Shown here: positions 36,336-44,752 of the stretch, one piece after another | How positions within the stretch are numbered: the first letter of the stretch is position 1 | Layout: each line of letters opens with the position of its first letter | Source of the DNA: Adlercreutzia sp. ZJ141 | GTDB taxonomy: Bacteria; Actinomycetota; Coriobacteriia; Coriobacteriales; Eggerthellaceae | Reading direction: 5' to 3' | Length of the DNA stretch: 64,000 nucleotides | NCBI RefSeq assembly: GCF_011038965.1 | Contig: NZ_JAAKEB010000006.1 | Location: 1-64,000, forward strand | Notes under the pieces: model-generated | Seen by the model: the letters and a program-made list of their open reading frames with translations, nothing else | What the model was told of the DNA's origin: nothing | Database searches by the model: none | Position numbers and translations under genes: made by a program

Positions 36336-36775
36336 CAGTACACACCACTCTTCACAAGCTCTCGTTGCTTTTGCTGCAGGAAGAAGTCGGCAACAGCCAT
36401 GTAGAATGCTGCCTCTTCAGACGATTCGGCACGTGCCATAACGTATGGACTCGGGCGCAAGGCGAATGCGTCCTTACAGGTGAAATAGAGATTCTTAAGA
36501 CGTAGACGTTCTGCTTCATCTCTCTCTTCGCAAGAGGGTTGTTCTTCTGCTACATCGCCACTTGGAACACTTGCAAACTGCGTCGGCCGCTTCGCTGGTC
36601 TCCCTGGGGCAGGATGCAGGGAAAGCCGCTGGATGACGTCTTCTTCTCGCAACGTCCACGCGCGCCCCACCTTAACAGCAGGAAGGCTTCCACTTTCAAT
36701 AAGCGCCCGTACGCGAGCAGCGGATACACCGAGCAGCTTAGCGCTTTCAGTAACTGACAACATGATAAGCCCCAC
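36335..36775 (-). CDS. excisionase/MerR-like HTH antitoxin of the zeta pair
   Basis: 146 residues. The N-terminal helix-turn-helix is of the DNA-binding/excisionase type (SVTESAKLLGVSAARVRALI, then SGSLPAVKVGRAWTLREEDV). A Pro-rich linker (residues 50-75) joins a helical C-terminal part rich in Glu, Arg and Leu that probably binds the toxin. Classical epsilon antitoxin has no DNA-binding domain, so this fused regulator-antitoxin is a different solution. Start is GTG at 36775, with ATG at 36763 as alternative. A perfect palindrome lies 21 bases upstream. Confidence 0.7.
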   Translation of the reverse strand: MGLIMLSVTESAKLLGVSAARVRALIESGSLPAVKVGRAWTLREEDVIQRLSLHPAPGRPAKRPTQFASVPSGDVAEEQPSCEERDEAERLRLKNLYFTCKDAFALRPSPYVMARAESSEEAAFYMAVADFFLQQKQRELVKSGVY

Positions 36776-36796
36776 TCTCTTTACCTATGGCGCACC

Positions 36797-36828
36797 TTTA
36801 AACTATTGCGATATCGCAATAGTTTAAA
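36797..36828. promoter_or_regulatory. perfect 32-bp palindromic operator of the toxin pair
   Basis: TTTAAACTATTGCGAT is followed directly by its exact reverse complement. On the minus strand TATACT (complement of 36832-36837) lies just upstream, so the palindrome covers the expected transcription start. A dimeric HTH antitoxin binding here would block its own promoter. Confidence 0.75.
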
Positions 36829-37089
36829 GAGTATAGCAGACGAGGAAGGGTTAAGGGAACTGGGGGATTGGATGCTGAGGTGATCGCTAGATGGCCGAGC
36901 GCTCAAAACTAGAAGGGTGTTTGGAGTACCCCAGCTTTCCCCATCCTGCCCAACCCTATGCCGACCTCGCCTGTCCGACAGGCGTTTCGTGCGTGTTTTT
37001 GCCAGTTGCGATGAGGTGACTCGACCTTTGCATAGGCTCGCGCTATGCTGTTTGACGAAACAAAAAGCCTATTCTGTAAAGGAGCGACT

Positions 37090-37470
37090 ATGAGCAACGT
37101 ATTGAAGCTGGCCGTGCCCACGTTGGGCGAAGCGGGACTTGAGAGCGAGCGCAGCGGGCATTTCGGTCACTGCGACTGCTTCACCATCATCGACATCGCC
37201 GATGGCAAGGTTGTTGCGGCAGAAGGGCTTGACAACCCGCCGCATGAGGAAGGCGGCTGCCTGCGCCCGGTGAAGCTGCTTCACGACGCAGGTGTCGACG
37301 CCATTGTGGCGGCTGGCATGGGCATGCGCCCGCTTATGGGCTTTGCCGACGCAGGTATTACCGTATATTTCGACAACCGCACGCCGCGCGTCGGCGACGT
37401 AGCGAAGCTGGTCGCCGCAGGCGAAGTGCCCATTATGGGTGCCGAACACGCCTGCAACCATCATCACTAG
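37090..37470 (+). CDS. NifX/NifB-C-terminal-like small protein
   Basis: 126 residues from ATG at 37090 with AAAGGAG upstream. It matches the dinitrogenase iron-molybdenum cofactor family (SGHFGHCDCFTIIDI, then IVAAGMGMRPLMGFADAGI). The chain ends with a His-rich tail, CNHHH. Members outside nitrogen fixers are common in anaerobes and are thought to bind Fe-S or metal clusters. No nif gene is nearby, so a nitrogenase role is unlikely. Single-gene unit on the plus strand. Confidence 0.8.
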   Translation: MSNVLKLAVPTLGEAGLESERSGHFGHCDCFTIIDIADGKVVAAEGLDNPPHEEGGCLRPVKLLHDAGVDAIVAAGMGMRPLMGFADAGITVYFDNRTPRVGDVAKLVAAGEVPIMGAEHACNHHH

Positions 37471-37495
37471 ACGGTTCGCAACGTTGCGCATTGTT

Positions 37496-37529
37496 AAAAA
37501 AGGGGCACCTGCTAAATTGCGGGCGCCCC
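37496..37529 (-). terminator. intrinsic terminator of leuB
   Basis: Minus-strand GGGGCGCC pairs with GGTGCCCC around CGCAATTTAGCA, and six T follow (complement of 37496-37501). It lies about 80 bases beyond the leuB stop. Confidence 0.75.
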
Positions 37530-37546
37530 GTTCGCTCTATGCGCCC

Positions 37547-37591
37547 TTAAGGAAACGCCGATTATGGCCGTCTTGCCCTGCGTTTCCTTAA
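37547..37591. repeat. dispersed hairpin element, copy C
   Basis: TTAAGGAAACGC (37547-37558) pairs perfectly with GCGTTTCCTTAA (37580-37591) around 21 bases. The segment GATTATGGCCGTCTTGC resembles the minus strand of copy B (GATTAAGGCCGTCTTGC). It sits 17 bases after leuB. Confidence 0.7.
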
Positions 37592-37607
37592 CGAGCAAAT
37601 GATGTTG

Positions 37608-38714
37608 CTACAGATGCGCGACTACCAGGTCACCCATGGCTACCGTGCCTACCACGTGATCGGTAAGCGTGTCAGTGCTCTTGATGTCACCGGTGCGCCA
37701 CCCCTCATCGAGCACCTCGGTTACCGCACGCTTAATATCGTCGGCAGCTTCTACCATGCCGAAGCTATAACGCAGCATCATTTCCACCGAGAGGATCTGC
37801 GCAAGCGGGTTGGCGATGCCGCGACCTGCAATGTCGGGCGCGCTGCCGTGGCTGGGCTCGTACAGCGACACACCGTCACCCAAGCTAGCACTTGCCAGCA
37901 TGCCAAGCGATCCGGTAATCTGCGCAGCTTCGTCGGACAGAATGTCGCCAAACATGTTCTCGGTTACCACCACATCGAAGTCCGCGGGGCGGTTGATGAG
38001 CTGCATGGCGGTGTTGTCAACCAGCAAATCCTCAAGCTCAACATCGGGGTATTCCGCTTCGCCGATGCGATGCACAATCTCGCGCCACATACGGCTAGTT
38101 TCCAGCACGTTCGCCTTATCGACGCTGGTTACCTTGTTGCGACGCTTGCGCGCAGCCTCAAATGCCTGACGTGCGATGCGCTCAATTTCGTATTCGCGAT
38201 ACTCCAGCGTGTCGTACGCGCGCTGTCCGCGAGTGCCGCCTGTGCCCGCGCCCTCTTCGTCATAGAAGCGCTCGCGCTTCCCGAAATACAAGCCACCGGT
38301 AAGCTCGCGCACGATCATCATGTCAACGCCGTCGATAATCTCAGGCTTCAGCGTGGAAGCATCGGCTAACGCGTTGAAAATCTGCACAGGACGCAGATTA
38401 GTGTAGAGTCCTAACGCCTTGCGAATGCCCAGAAGCCCCTGCTCAGGGCGCGGAGCGGCAGGATCGGTAGTGTCCCATTTCGGGCCGCCCACCGCAGCGA
38501 GCAACACCGCGTCAGACGCGTTCGCCACATCAAGTGTCGCCTGCGGCAGCGGATTTCCCGTCGCATCGATAGCCGCACCACCGATGAGTGCCTCGGTGCA
38601 CGTAAACGTGGTGTCGTACTTCGCACCCACAGCGTTTAACACCTTCACGCCTTCAGCGATGATCTCAGGTCCAATGCCGTCACCCGGCAGCAGGCAAATC
38701 TTGTAGTCAGTCAT
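37608..38714 (-). CDS. leuB: 3-isopropylmalate dehydrogenase
   Basis: 368 residues from ATG at 38714 with AAAGGA upstream. The family start [18 protein letters not shown] is followed by [14 protein letters not shown] and the metal-binding and signature region [39 protein letters not shown] is the NAD-binding part. It oxidises 3-isopropylmalate in leucine synthesis. leuCD lie 3.9 kb upstream on the same strand, separated by unrelated genes. Confidence 0.95.
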   Translation of the reverse strand: MTDYKICLLPGDGIGPEIIAEGVKVLNAVGAKYDTTFTCTEALIGGAAIDATGNPLPQATLDVANASDAVLLAAVGGPKWDTTDPAAPRPEQGLLGIRKALGLYTNLRPVQIFNALADASTLKPEIIDGVDMMIVRELTGGLYFGKRERFYDEEGAGTGGTRGQRAYDTLEYREYEIERIARQAFEAARKRRNKVTSVDKANVLETSRMWREIVHRIGEAEYPDVELEDLLVDNTAMQLINRPADFDVVVTENMFGDILSDEAAQITGSLGMLASASLGDGVSLYEPSHGSAPDIAGRGIANPLAQILSVEMMLRYSFGMVEAADDIKRAVTEVLDEGWRTGDIKSTDTLTDHVVGTVAMGDLVVAHL

Positions 38715-38805
38715 GTTCGTTCCTTTCGCAAAACGCATACGGCGCAATATTACCGCAGATGTCCGCCTGGCGCGAAGATTTCAGTGTCCCAGCGAAAGAA
38801 AAAGT

Positions 38806-38857
38806 AAGTGTTGGCTACAAGTGTTGGCTACAAGTGTTGGCTACAAGTGTTGGCTAC
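38806..38857. repeat. 13-bp tandem repeat, four perfect copies
   Basis: The unit AAGTGTTGGCTAC is repeated four times without change in the leuB upstream region, about 90 bases from the leuB start. The copies have no spacers. Replication slippage is the likely origin. An effect on leuB expression is possible. Confidence 0.9.
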
Positions 38858-38933
38858 ATCCCCTTTAGCCCATTTAATTCAATAGGACGTTTAGTAATTC
38901 AACCAACCGCTAAACCTACCCCTACTGCGTAAC

Positions 38934-39185
38934 CTACCCCAACAGCTTTTCAGCAAGACGGCGGCCTTTTGAGCAGCGAGGTTTTGCGAGTAGACAGCGC
39001 TTCGAACAACACGTACAGAAGGCAAGCGCGCGCTTTTGATCTTCTGATTTCTCGCCTTTTGATTTCCCTGCCTTCTTGGCAGCCTTCTTGGATTTCTTCG
39101 ACTCCCCGACGTCTATCTTGATCTTCTTGACCTTCTTGATCTTCTTACTGTCTTTCTTTTCCTTCTTGTCTTTCTTTTTCGCCAT
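38934..39185 (-). CDS. Lys-rich small protein with C-terminal Cys cluster
   Basis: About 83 residues from ATG at 39185 (AAGGTG upstream; a GTG six bases earlier is possible). The first 50 residues are nearly all Lys, Glu, Ser and Ala. The end carries five Cys in FCTCCSKRCLLAKPRCSKG, spaced like a metal or nucleic-acid-binding knuckle. A basic nucleic-acid-binding protein is plausible. No family is recognised. It follows the RelE-like toxin by 9 bases and may share its transcript. Confidence 0.55.
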   Translation of the reverse strand: MAKKKDKKEKKDSKKIKKVKKIKIDVGESKKSKKAAKKAGKSKGEKSEDQKRALAFCTCCSKRCLLAKPRCSKGRRLAEKLLG

Positions 39186-39194
39186 AGTCACACC

Positions 39195-39527
39195 TTACTC
39201 CAGCCAGTCGATGAGTGCCATATCGTCGATGTCTTGGTGCGTGTGAATTACGCGCCACACGGTAAGCTCTTCATCGTTGAACTCGTAGAATACCCGATAG
39301 TTCCCAACAAGCCACGAGCGGAAGCTTGTTCGGGTGAGCGTCTTGTCAGCAAAAGGTCGCCCAAGTGTCGGCATTGTCGCCAGCTTCTCCATGGCATCCA
39401 CGATGCTCTCATAAGTTGCTCGCGCAGCTGAAGGGTTGCCGCACACTTCTCCCACATAAATTACGATGGACTCCAAATCGAACGCGGCGCGAGGGCGATA
39501 CCGCACCTCGCGTTTCATACGCCCCAT
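39195..39527 (-). CDS. RelE/ParE-family toxin
   Basis: 110 residues (107 if ATG at 39518 is used). The ParE/RelE fold is visible: YRPRAAFDLESIVIYV, then LATMPTLGRPF and SWLVGNYRVFYEFNDEELTVWRVIHT. YRVFYEF-x-x-x-x-L-V-x-R-V-x-H is the classic C-terminal strand pair. It overlaps the antitoxin gene end by 13 bases. RelE-type toxins cut ribosome-bound mRNA and ParE-type poison gyrase. The sequence alone does not decide between them. Confidence 0.85.
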   Translation of the reverse strand: MGRMKREVRYRPRAAFDLESIVIYVGEVCGNPSAARATYESIVDAMEKLATMPTLGRPFADKTLTRTSFRSWLVGNYRVFYEFNDEELTVWRVIHTHQDIDDMALIDWLE

Positions 39528-39802
39528 ACCTTAAAGATGCGCGCCATCGTTTCATCGAGTGAGGCTTGCGAAACGGTTTCTGTGCGGTATTTCGCCTCGA
39601 TCTCCGCTTCACGCAGCTTCTGCACGTAACGATCGCGCTGCCGCTGTTCTTCGTACGCATCGCAATCGATGACAATCAGGCTAGCCTTTCCGTTCTTTGT
39701 CATGAAGATAGGCTGACGCGATTCCTGAGCTTGAGCACACACATCGTTGAGATTGGTGCGAAGATCGCTGATAGGCCGAATCAGGGGAAGCGCAGCAGGC
39801 AC
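39515..39802 (-). CDS. Phd/YefM-family antitoxin
   Basis: About 95 residues from GTG at 39802, chosen because GAGGTG lies six bases upstream; the open frame begins at a TTG 18 bases earlier. IRPISDLRTNLNDVCAQAQE and PIFMTKNGKASLIVIDCDAYEE are the Phd/YefM N-terminal DNA-binding fold. The C-terminal helix region (residues 60-95) should wrap the toxin. Two TCACA-TGTGA palindromes lie directly upstream. Confidence 0.85.
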   Translation of the reverse strand: MPAALPLIRPISDLRTNLNDVCAQAQESRQPIFMTKNGKASLIVIDCDAYEEQRQRDRYVQKLREAEIEAKYRTETVSQASLDETMARIFKVWGV

Positions 39803-39812
39803 AATAATCACC

Positions 39813-39861
39813 TCACACAATTTGTGATATATTTCTAGTTACATTTATCACATTAATGTGA
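39813..39861. promoter_or_regulatory. paired operators of the Phd/RelE module
   Basis: TCACACAATTTGTGA (39813-39827) and TCACATTAATGTGA (39848-39861) are palindromes with the same TCACA/TGTGA arms, about 34 bases centre to centre. They lie within 60 bases of the antitoxin start, which fits autoregulation by a Phd dimer. Confidence 0.6.
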
Positions 39862-39930
39862 TTTGTTCAAGACACCAATCAAGCAACGTACAAGCTAAAA
39901 CCGTGGGACTGTGTCACGTGTGTCATTGGG

Positions 39931-39972
39931 TGTGACCCTTTGACACACTTGATGTGACTCTTTAGCACACTT
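39931..39972. repeat. 20-bp direct repeat at the 3' end of the PLC-like gene
   Basis: TGTGACCCTTTGACACACTT (39931-39950) and TGTGACTCTTTAGCACACTT (39953-39972) match at 17 of 20 positions with a 22-base period. The second copy covers the stop codon of the phospholipase-like gene. The words TGTGA and CACA recall the operators 70 bases away. Confidence 0.6.
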
Positions 39973-42499
39973 CTGCAGCTTCATACGCATATGCGCCCGC
40001 GGCCACACCTGCGGCCACCACGGCGGTCACACCTGCCACCATGCCCACAGCGCTTGCACTGTCACCTGTCGGCGCAAGCGGCGTACCCGCCTTCGTACCC
40101 GAGTTCGCAGCACCTGTCGTGCCCGTATCCGCAATGGCGCCGCCCTCACCGACCACAACCGCACGCGACACGGTAAAGCTGATACGCCCGTCGTCAACCA
40201 GCTCGTAGTTTTCCGCTTGGTCGCCCAAAAGTCCCACGGCGCGCACCCAGTAGGTGCCCTCGCCGAGCGCACCGAGCTTCGAAGTGTCAACCACCGCACC
40301 CGGCGCACCTGCGTTGTCATAGCAAAACTCAAGCTGCGCGGAGAGATCGTCTCCATCGACGACGTTTAGCAGCTTCGCCACTACCTTCGAGCGCACATCG
40401 GCAGCCGAAACAAGGTTATCGATGCCCTCCCACACCAGGCTCACTGGACGCGGCAACACCGTGATAGGAACCATCGCGCGCACGCTCGTCTCGTGCTCCG
40501 GACCAAACGGGTCAACTTCAACATACACGATCTCGTATTCGTTACCCGAATGAGCCACGTCAAGTACCGCCGAGCTATCAACGAGCTTGTAGTAATCGTC
40601 ACCGCTGAGTCCGCCACCTGTAAACTGTGCGCTCATCAGGTCGTCACCATAGACAAGCGTAATCGTTGTGGGCACATGACACAGCTCCGACAAGTCCGGT
40701 ATTTTGCCGTCAGGAAGGTCTCGCCGAAAGACGTTGGTGGCCAGCACCGCATCCGAGAAGTCAGACGGGATTATTCCGATGAAATCGTTGCTGTGGTCAG
40801 TGCTCGAATCACTGGGTTTGCAAAAATAAGAGCTCTTGAATAAATGCTCGTTCATAGACTGAGCTGCGTAGAACGGGTTGCTGTACGAGTGGATGAACTT
40901 CGAACTCGACGTGTAGTTGATAACGTAGTGATACTCGGGGATCGTTCTCTCCTCCGTTTTGTCATCCACCGTAATCTGGATGGTTCTCGCGCTTGACAGC
41001 TCCGAGGCTTCCTGAAGCGCCGTATCCACATGGGAGGGCTTATCATCGGCGCTGACGCCGTACGTATCTTGCGCATATACCGTGGTATAGAACTCAGGGT
41101 CGTTAGTTTCCCCTTTCATCACCTGATCGTATATTTTGACAAGCCCCTCAGCGCTACTCGCCTCTATCTTGGAATCCCAATCGTGCAGGTCGATGCCGTA
41201 CGTATGGTCGCTCGCATGAGTTCCCGACGGCGTAAAACGACGCAGAAGCACGATTTTGCCGCGCACTTCGCCAAGCGTGGGAATACGCGCTTCATCCCAG
41301 AACGGCTGAAGATCGTATTGCATGTAAGACGCCAGAGCATCTGTGATTTTCTCATCGCTGCCTCCGGAGTTCGAGATCAGCATAACAACGGTCTCAGAAG
41401 GGTTATGCGCCACGAAAGACCTGCAATATTCGACGACATCGGAAAAATGCAGGTCATTTCCGTCCTTACGCATCGCGTACATGCCGCCGTGGTTCACGCC
41501 GGGGTCGTTTCCCGTGCCCAAGCGTATATCCAGATAGCGAACGCCCAGGTTGAGCTGCGTGGGAATGTAGTCCTGCTGGCACTTCGCCATAGAGGTCTGT
41601 GGCTCAGTGTCGTTGTCAATACTGAGCGCACCCGAATCGTGCGTGCCGGGTAGGGAAATCTCCGAGAGAAGCTTGTTGCCATCAACAAAACCCATCCATT
41701 CCGTGCCAAACGGGAAGCTAGAACATGCCCGACATAAATCGGAAGAGGGGTACCGTTCCACGCCCACACCCACGCCGACGACCTCGACCTCCCATGCCAT
41801 CGCTTCTCCGCGCTGGACGAGCTTGTTCTCGTTGGTATCGTTGTTGACATTCTCAAGCGAAAGGTATCTGCCGCTGTTCACGTTCTTGATGAGATAGGTG
41901 CCGTCGTCTTGACGACGGAACTTAAACACGCGGCTTGCCTTCTCGTCGTAGTCGCCGCTCCACACATGAATGGCCTTCCCTTCGTCTTTACTATCGCCGT
42001 CAACCGACCAGACGTTATACGACGAGAGCTTCTTTTCCTCGAAGTTAGACATCGTGTGGATGGAATATCCGCCAAGATCACTATGCCACGACAGGTGATG
42101 CTTGCTCGAGGTGCCCTGCTGGTAGAGCCAGCACACCTGCCCAACAACCGTGCCGTCGCCGTGCACGCTCACCGTGCGCAGAAAACCCTTGGGCCGCAGG
42201 CGGATGATGTAGTCGGAAAGCTTCTCACCCACGTTGTTGTCGGGGTCGTCCGCCCAGGCCGTCTGCGCGCCGAAATCGGACGCGCCGGGTGCGCCGAATA
42301 CGCCGGACACACCGGGAGTACCTGCCAGAAACACCGATGCCGCCAACGCCGACGCAGCAACGAAGCTGCGGCGCGTAAGCGGCACCTGCCACACATTGTG
42401 GCCTGCGGGCGCAGTACTGGCGGCATTCACCTGAGACTGCACTCGCCAAGAGGAACTGGACTGCTGTGAATAATCCGGTGCATTGTAGGTCATAATCAT
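39962..42499 (-). CDS. Tat-exported PI-PLC-like surface protein
   Basis: 845 residues. A Tat signal is visible (LTRRSFVAASALAASVFLAG, about 42-61). A ricin-type lectin-like region lies around 120-235. The phosphatidylinositol phospholipase C X-like domain follows, with ISLPGTHDSGA, LGVRYLDIRLG and NHGG, which give the two catalytic His and the Arg. The last 250 residues resemble beta-sandwich modules (VYGDDLMSAQF). The end has LAPTGD followed by a hydrophobic stretch, like a sortase signal, but the tail YEAAEVC has no positive charge. Start ATG 42499; ATG 42493 has better spacing to AAGGAG. Confidence 0.8.
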   Translation of the reverse strand: MIMTYNAPDYSQQSSSSWRVQSQVNAASTAPAGHNVWQVPLTRRSFVAASALAASVFLAGTPGVSGVFGAPGASDFGAQTAWADDPDNNVGEKLSDYIIRLRPKGFLRTVSVHGDGTVVGQVCWLYQQGTSSKHHLSWHSDLGGYSIHTMSNFEEKKLSSYNVWSVDGDSKDEGKAIHVWSGDYDEKASRVFKFRRQDDGTYLIKNVNSGRYLSLENVNNDTNENKLVQRGEAMAWEVEVVGVGVGVERYPSSDLCRACSSFPFGTEWMGFVDGNKLLSEISLPGTHDSGALSIDNDTEPQTSMAKCQQDYIPTQLNLGVRYLDIRLGTGNDPGVNHGGMYAMRKDGNDLHFSDVVEYCRSFVAHNPSETVVMLISNSGGSDEKITDALASYMQYDLQPFWDEARIPTLGEVRGKIVLLRRFTPSGTHASDHTYGIDLHDWDSKIEASSAEGLVKIYDQVMKGETNDPEFYTTVYAQDTYGVSADDKPSHVDTALQEASELSSARTIQITVDDKTEERTIPEYHYVINYTSSSKFIHSYSNPFYAAQSMNEHLFKSSYFCKPSDSSTDHSNDFIGIIPSDFSDAVLATNVFRRDLPDGKIPDLSELCHVPTTITLVYGDDLMSAQFTGGGLSGDDYYKLVDSSAVLDVAHSGNEYEIVYVEVDPFGPEHETSVRAMVPITVLPRPVSLVWEGIDNLVSAADVRSKVVAKLLNVVDGDDLSAQLEFCYDNAGAPGAVVDTSKLGALGEGTYWVRAVGLLGDQAENYELVDDGRISFTVSRAVVVGEGGAIADTGTTGAANSGTKAGTPLAPTGDSASAVGMVAGVTAVVAAGVAAGAYAYEAAEVC

Positions 42500-42573
42500 G
42501 CACTCCTTTTCGGCGAGATTTTCAATGAATGCATGCGCGCCGTATGAATCGCGCGGTGCGCATGCAAGCGTTT

Positions 42574-43071
42574 CTATTCCGCAGCCAATTTTGCTTTCGT
42601 GCGGTTGATCAGGCCACCTGCCTCGATGATCTCCTGCAAAAACGGCGGGAACGGCTGCGCCTTGAACGTCTGGCCCGTAGTTTCGTCAACGATAGTGCCG
42701 GTGTCGGCATCCACGCTTACCACGTCGCCGTTTGAAATGGCGTCTACGGCTTCGGGGCATTCCATAATAGCCAAGCCAATGTTGATCGAGTTGCGGTAGA
42801 AGATACGCGCGAAGCTCTTCGCGATAACCACGTCAATGCCCGCCGCCTTGATGGCGATAGGCGCGTGCTCACGCGAGCTGCCGCAGCCGAAGTTCTCATC
42901 GGCAACAATAATATCGCCCTGCGACACCTTGTTCACGAACTCGGTGTCGAGGTCCTCCATGCAGTGTTTTGCAAGCTCTGCTGGATCAGACGTGGTCAGA
43001 TAACGCGCGGGAATGATAACGTCGGTGTCAATATCGCGCCCGCAACGATAAACGGTGCCCTTGAATTGCAT
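42574..43071 (-). CDS. leuD: 3-isopropylmalate dehydratase small subunit
   Basis: 165 residues, typical of the short LeuD form. [17 protein letters not shown] and [20 protein letters not shown] are family signatures. It forms the swivel domain of isopropylmalate isomerase with LeuC, whose gene ends 12 bases upstream. The C-terminus ends at LAAE. Confidence 0.95.
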   Translation of the reverse strand: MQFKGTVYRCGRDIDTDVIIPARYLTTSDPAELAKHCMEDLDTEFVNKVSQGDIIVADENFGCGSSREHAPIAIKAAGIDVVIAKSFARIFYRNSINIGLAIMECPEAVDAISNGDVVSVDADTGTIVDETTGQTFKAQPFPPFLQEIIEAGGLINRTKAKLAAE

Positions 43072-43083
43072 GGATTGCCTCCC

Positions 43084-44352
43084 TTAGTCCAAATCTTGCG
43101 GAATACCAATATGACCGAGCACCGCAGACGCGGCCGCCACGGCCGGAGATGCCAGGTAGACCTCGCTTTCCGGATGGCCCATGCGGCCGACGAAGTTGCG
43201 ATTCGTGGTTGCCACGGCGCGTTCACCCTTCGCCAAAATGCCCATGTGCCCACCCAAACACGGGCCGCACGTGGGTGCGGATATCGCACAATTCGCATCG
43301 AGGAAAACCTCCATCAGGCCCTCTTCCATACACTGGCGATACACCAGCTGTGTGGCCGGAATGATCAAGCAGCGCACGTTTGGATGAACCTTGTGACCAC
43401 GCAACACATCGGCTGCTTGGCGCATATCGGTAAGACGTCCATTCGTACACGAACCGATAACCACCTGGTCGATGGTAATATGCCGCGAGTCTTCCGCCAA
43501 ATGCGTGTTCGACGGCAGATGGGGCCACGAAACCGTCGGTTTGATGTCGGCGGCATCGATCTCGATGATGCTTTTGTACTGGGCGTCCGGATCGGAATGG
43601 TACTCGGTGTAGGGGCGCTCAACGCGACCATCCATATAAGCACGCGTCACGTCGTCAACAGCGATAAGGCCCGCTTTACCGCCCGCTTCGATAGCCATGT
43701 TCGAAATGGTCTGGCGCTCATCCATGGGAAGAGCAGCGATAGCCGACCCGGTAAACTCCATAGCGCAGTACAGCGCGCCGTCAACACCGATCTTGCCGAT
43801 GATATGCAAGATGATATCTTTGCCGGTAACGCCCGGAGCGAGCTGGCCCTCAACCTTAAATAGAATGCTCTCGGGTACCTTGAACCACGCCTTACCTGTA
43901 GCGAAACCTACACCAGCATCAGTGGAACCCACGCCCGTGGAGAACGCGCCAAGCGCGCCGTATGTGCACGTGTGACTATCGGCACCAATGATGAGGTCGC
44001 CCGCACCCACAACGCCCTGTTCGGGCAGCAGCGCATGCTCAACACCAACGCAACCAACTTCCCAATAGTGCGTGATGCCCTGCTCACGCGCGAAATCGCG
44101 GACAATCTTCGCCTGCTCGGCGGCAGCAATGTCCTTGTTAGGCGTGTAGTGGTCGGGCACCAGCAGCACCCGTGTCGGGTCAAACACGTCACCCGTTCCG
44201 CACTCCTTGCACTTCTTAATAGCGATGGGAGCCGTAACGTCGTTTGCCAGCACCAGATCGAGATCGCACTCGATCAGCTGACCCGGCTCAACTTCATCGA
44301 GATGGGCGTGAGCGGCGAGAATCTTCTCCGCCATAGTCATGGGACGCGCCAT
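43084..44352 (-). CDS. leuC: 3-isopropylmalate dehydratase large subunit
   Basis: 422 residues from ATG at 44352 with GAAGGAGAG upstream. The longer open frame reaching 44676 only reads through upstream repeats. [29 protein letters not shown] and [10 protein letters not shown] carry the three Cys that hold the 4Fe-4S cluster. The length fits the 420-residue LeuC type of anaerobes and archaea. It isomerises 2- to 3-isopropylmalate with LeuD. Confidence 0.95.
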   Translation of the reverse strand: MARPMTMAEKILAAHAHLDEVEPGQLIECDLDLVLANDVTAPIAIKKCKECGTGDVFDPTRVLLVPDHYTPNKDIAAAEQAKIVRDFAREQGITHYWEVGCVGVEHALLPEQGVVGAGDLIIGADSHTCTYGALGAFSTGVGSTDAGVGFATGKAWFKVPESILFKVEGQLAPGVTGKDIILHIIGKIGVDGALYCAMEFTGSAIAALPMDERQTISNMAIEAGGKAGLIAVDDVTRAYMDGRVERPYTEYHSDPDAQYKSIIEIDAADIKPTVSWPHLPSNTHLAEDSRHITIDQVVIGSCTNGRLTDMRQAADVLRGHKVHPNVRCLIIPATQLVYRQCMEEGLMEVFLDANCAISAPTCGPCLGGHMGILAKGERAVATTNRNFVGRMGHPESEVYLASPAVAAASAVLGHIGIPQDLD

Positions 44353-44752
44353 ATTCTCTCCTTCGATAGACCGTAAATCGGACCCGCAAACAACAAGCCC
44401 GTGAAAAACGGGGTAATTGTACCACCGGGCGCACGCGAGCCACGCGGTGCCAACAGCGAAAACATGCTTGGAAAACGTAGAGACACAGAGCAAGATGAAC
44501 AGAGGAAACGTACGCGAACGAAGTACCCCTTGTCGTTCGTGAAGCGTCCTTGTCGTTTGTATCATCAACGAGAAGGATACTGGAGAAGAGAGCGTTCCTT
44601 GTCGTTCGTGAAATGTCCTTGTCGTTCGTAATGTCAGCGAGAAGCGCTCTGGTGCCTCAGATTGCCGTGAAAGCATGAGGAAGCGTACTTTGGTATGCGA
44701 CGAATGCTTGGAGCGGCAAGATGAGGTGCCGGAGCGCTTCGCAGCGTCGAGG
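44353..44752. other. leuC upstream region
   Basis: 400 bases without a supported gene. It contains the four CCTTGTCGTTYGT repeats at 44528-44629. No T-box antiterminator or leucine-rich leader peptide was recognised. Confidence 0.5.
44528..44629. promoter_or_regulatory. two pairs of 13-bp direct repeats upstream of leuC
   Basis: CCTTGTCGTTCGT occurs at 44528, 44597 and 44617, and with one change (TTTGT) at 44548. Within each pair the period is 20 bases and the pairs are 69 bases apart. They lie 175-280 bases upstream of leuC. The regular two-turn spacing suggests cooperative binding of a regulator, perhaps one controlling leucine synthesis. Confidence 0.55.

Noticed and set aside
37090-37470. 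Nitrogen fixation locus
   Set aside because: Only the small NifX-like protein is present; no nitrogenase or cofactor assembly genes lie nearby.
38806-38857. Possible CRISPR array
   Set aside because: The 13-bp units are contiguous with no spacers and no cas genes are present.
44353-44676. N-terminal extension of leuC
   Set aside because: It reads through the direct repeats (HERQG twice in translation) and has no homology; the ATG at 44352 has a strong ribosome binding site.
44353-44752. T-box or leucine leader peptide upstream of leuC
   Set aside because: No T-box core word and no run of Leu codons in a small frame was found.
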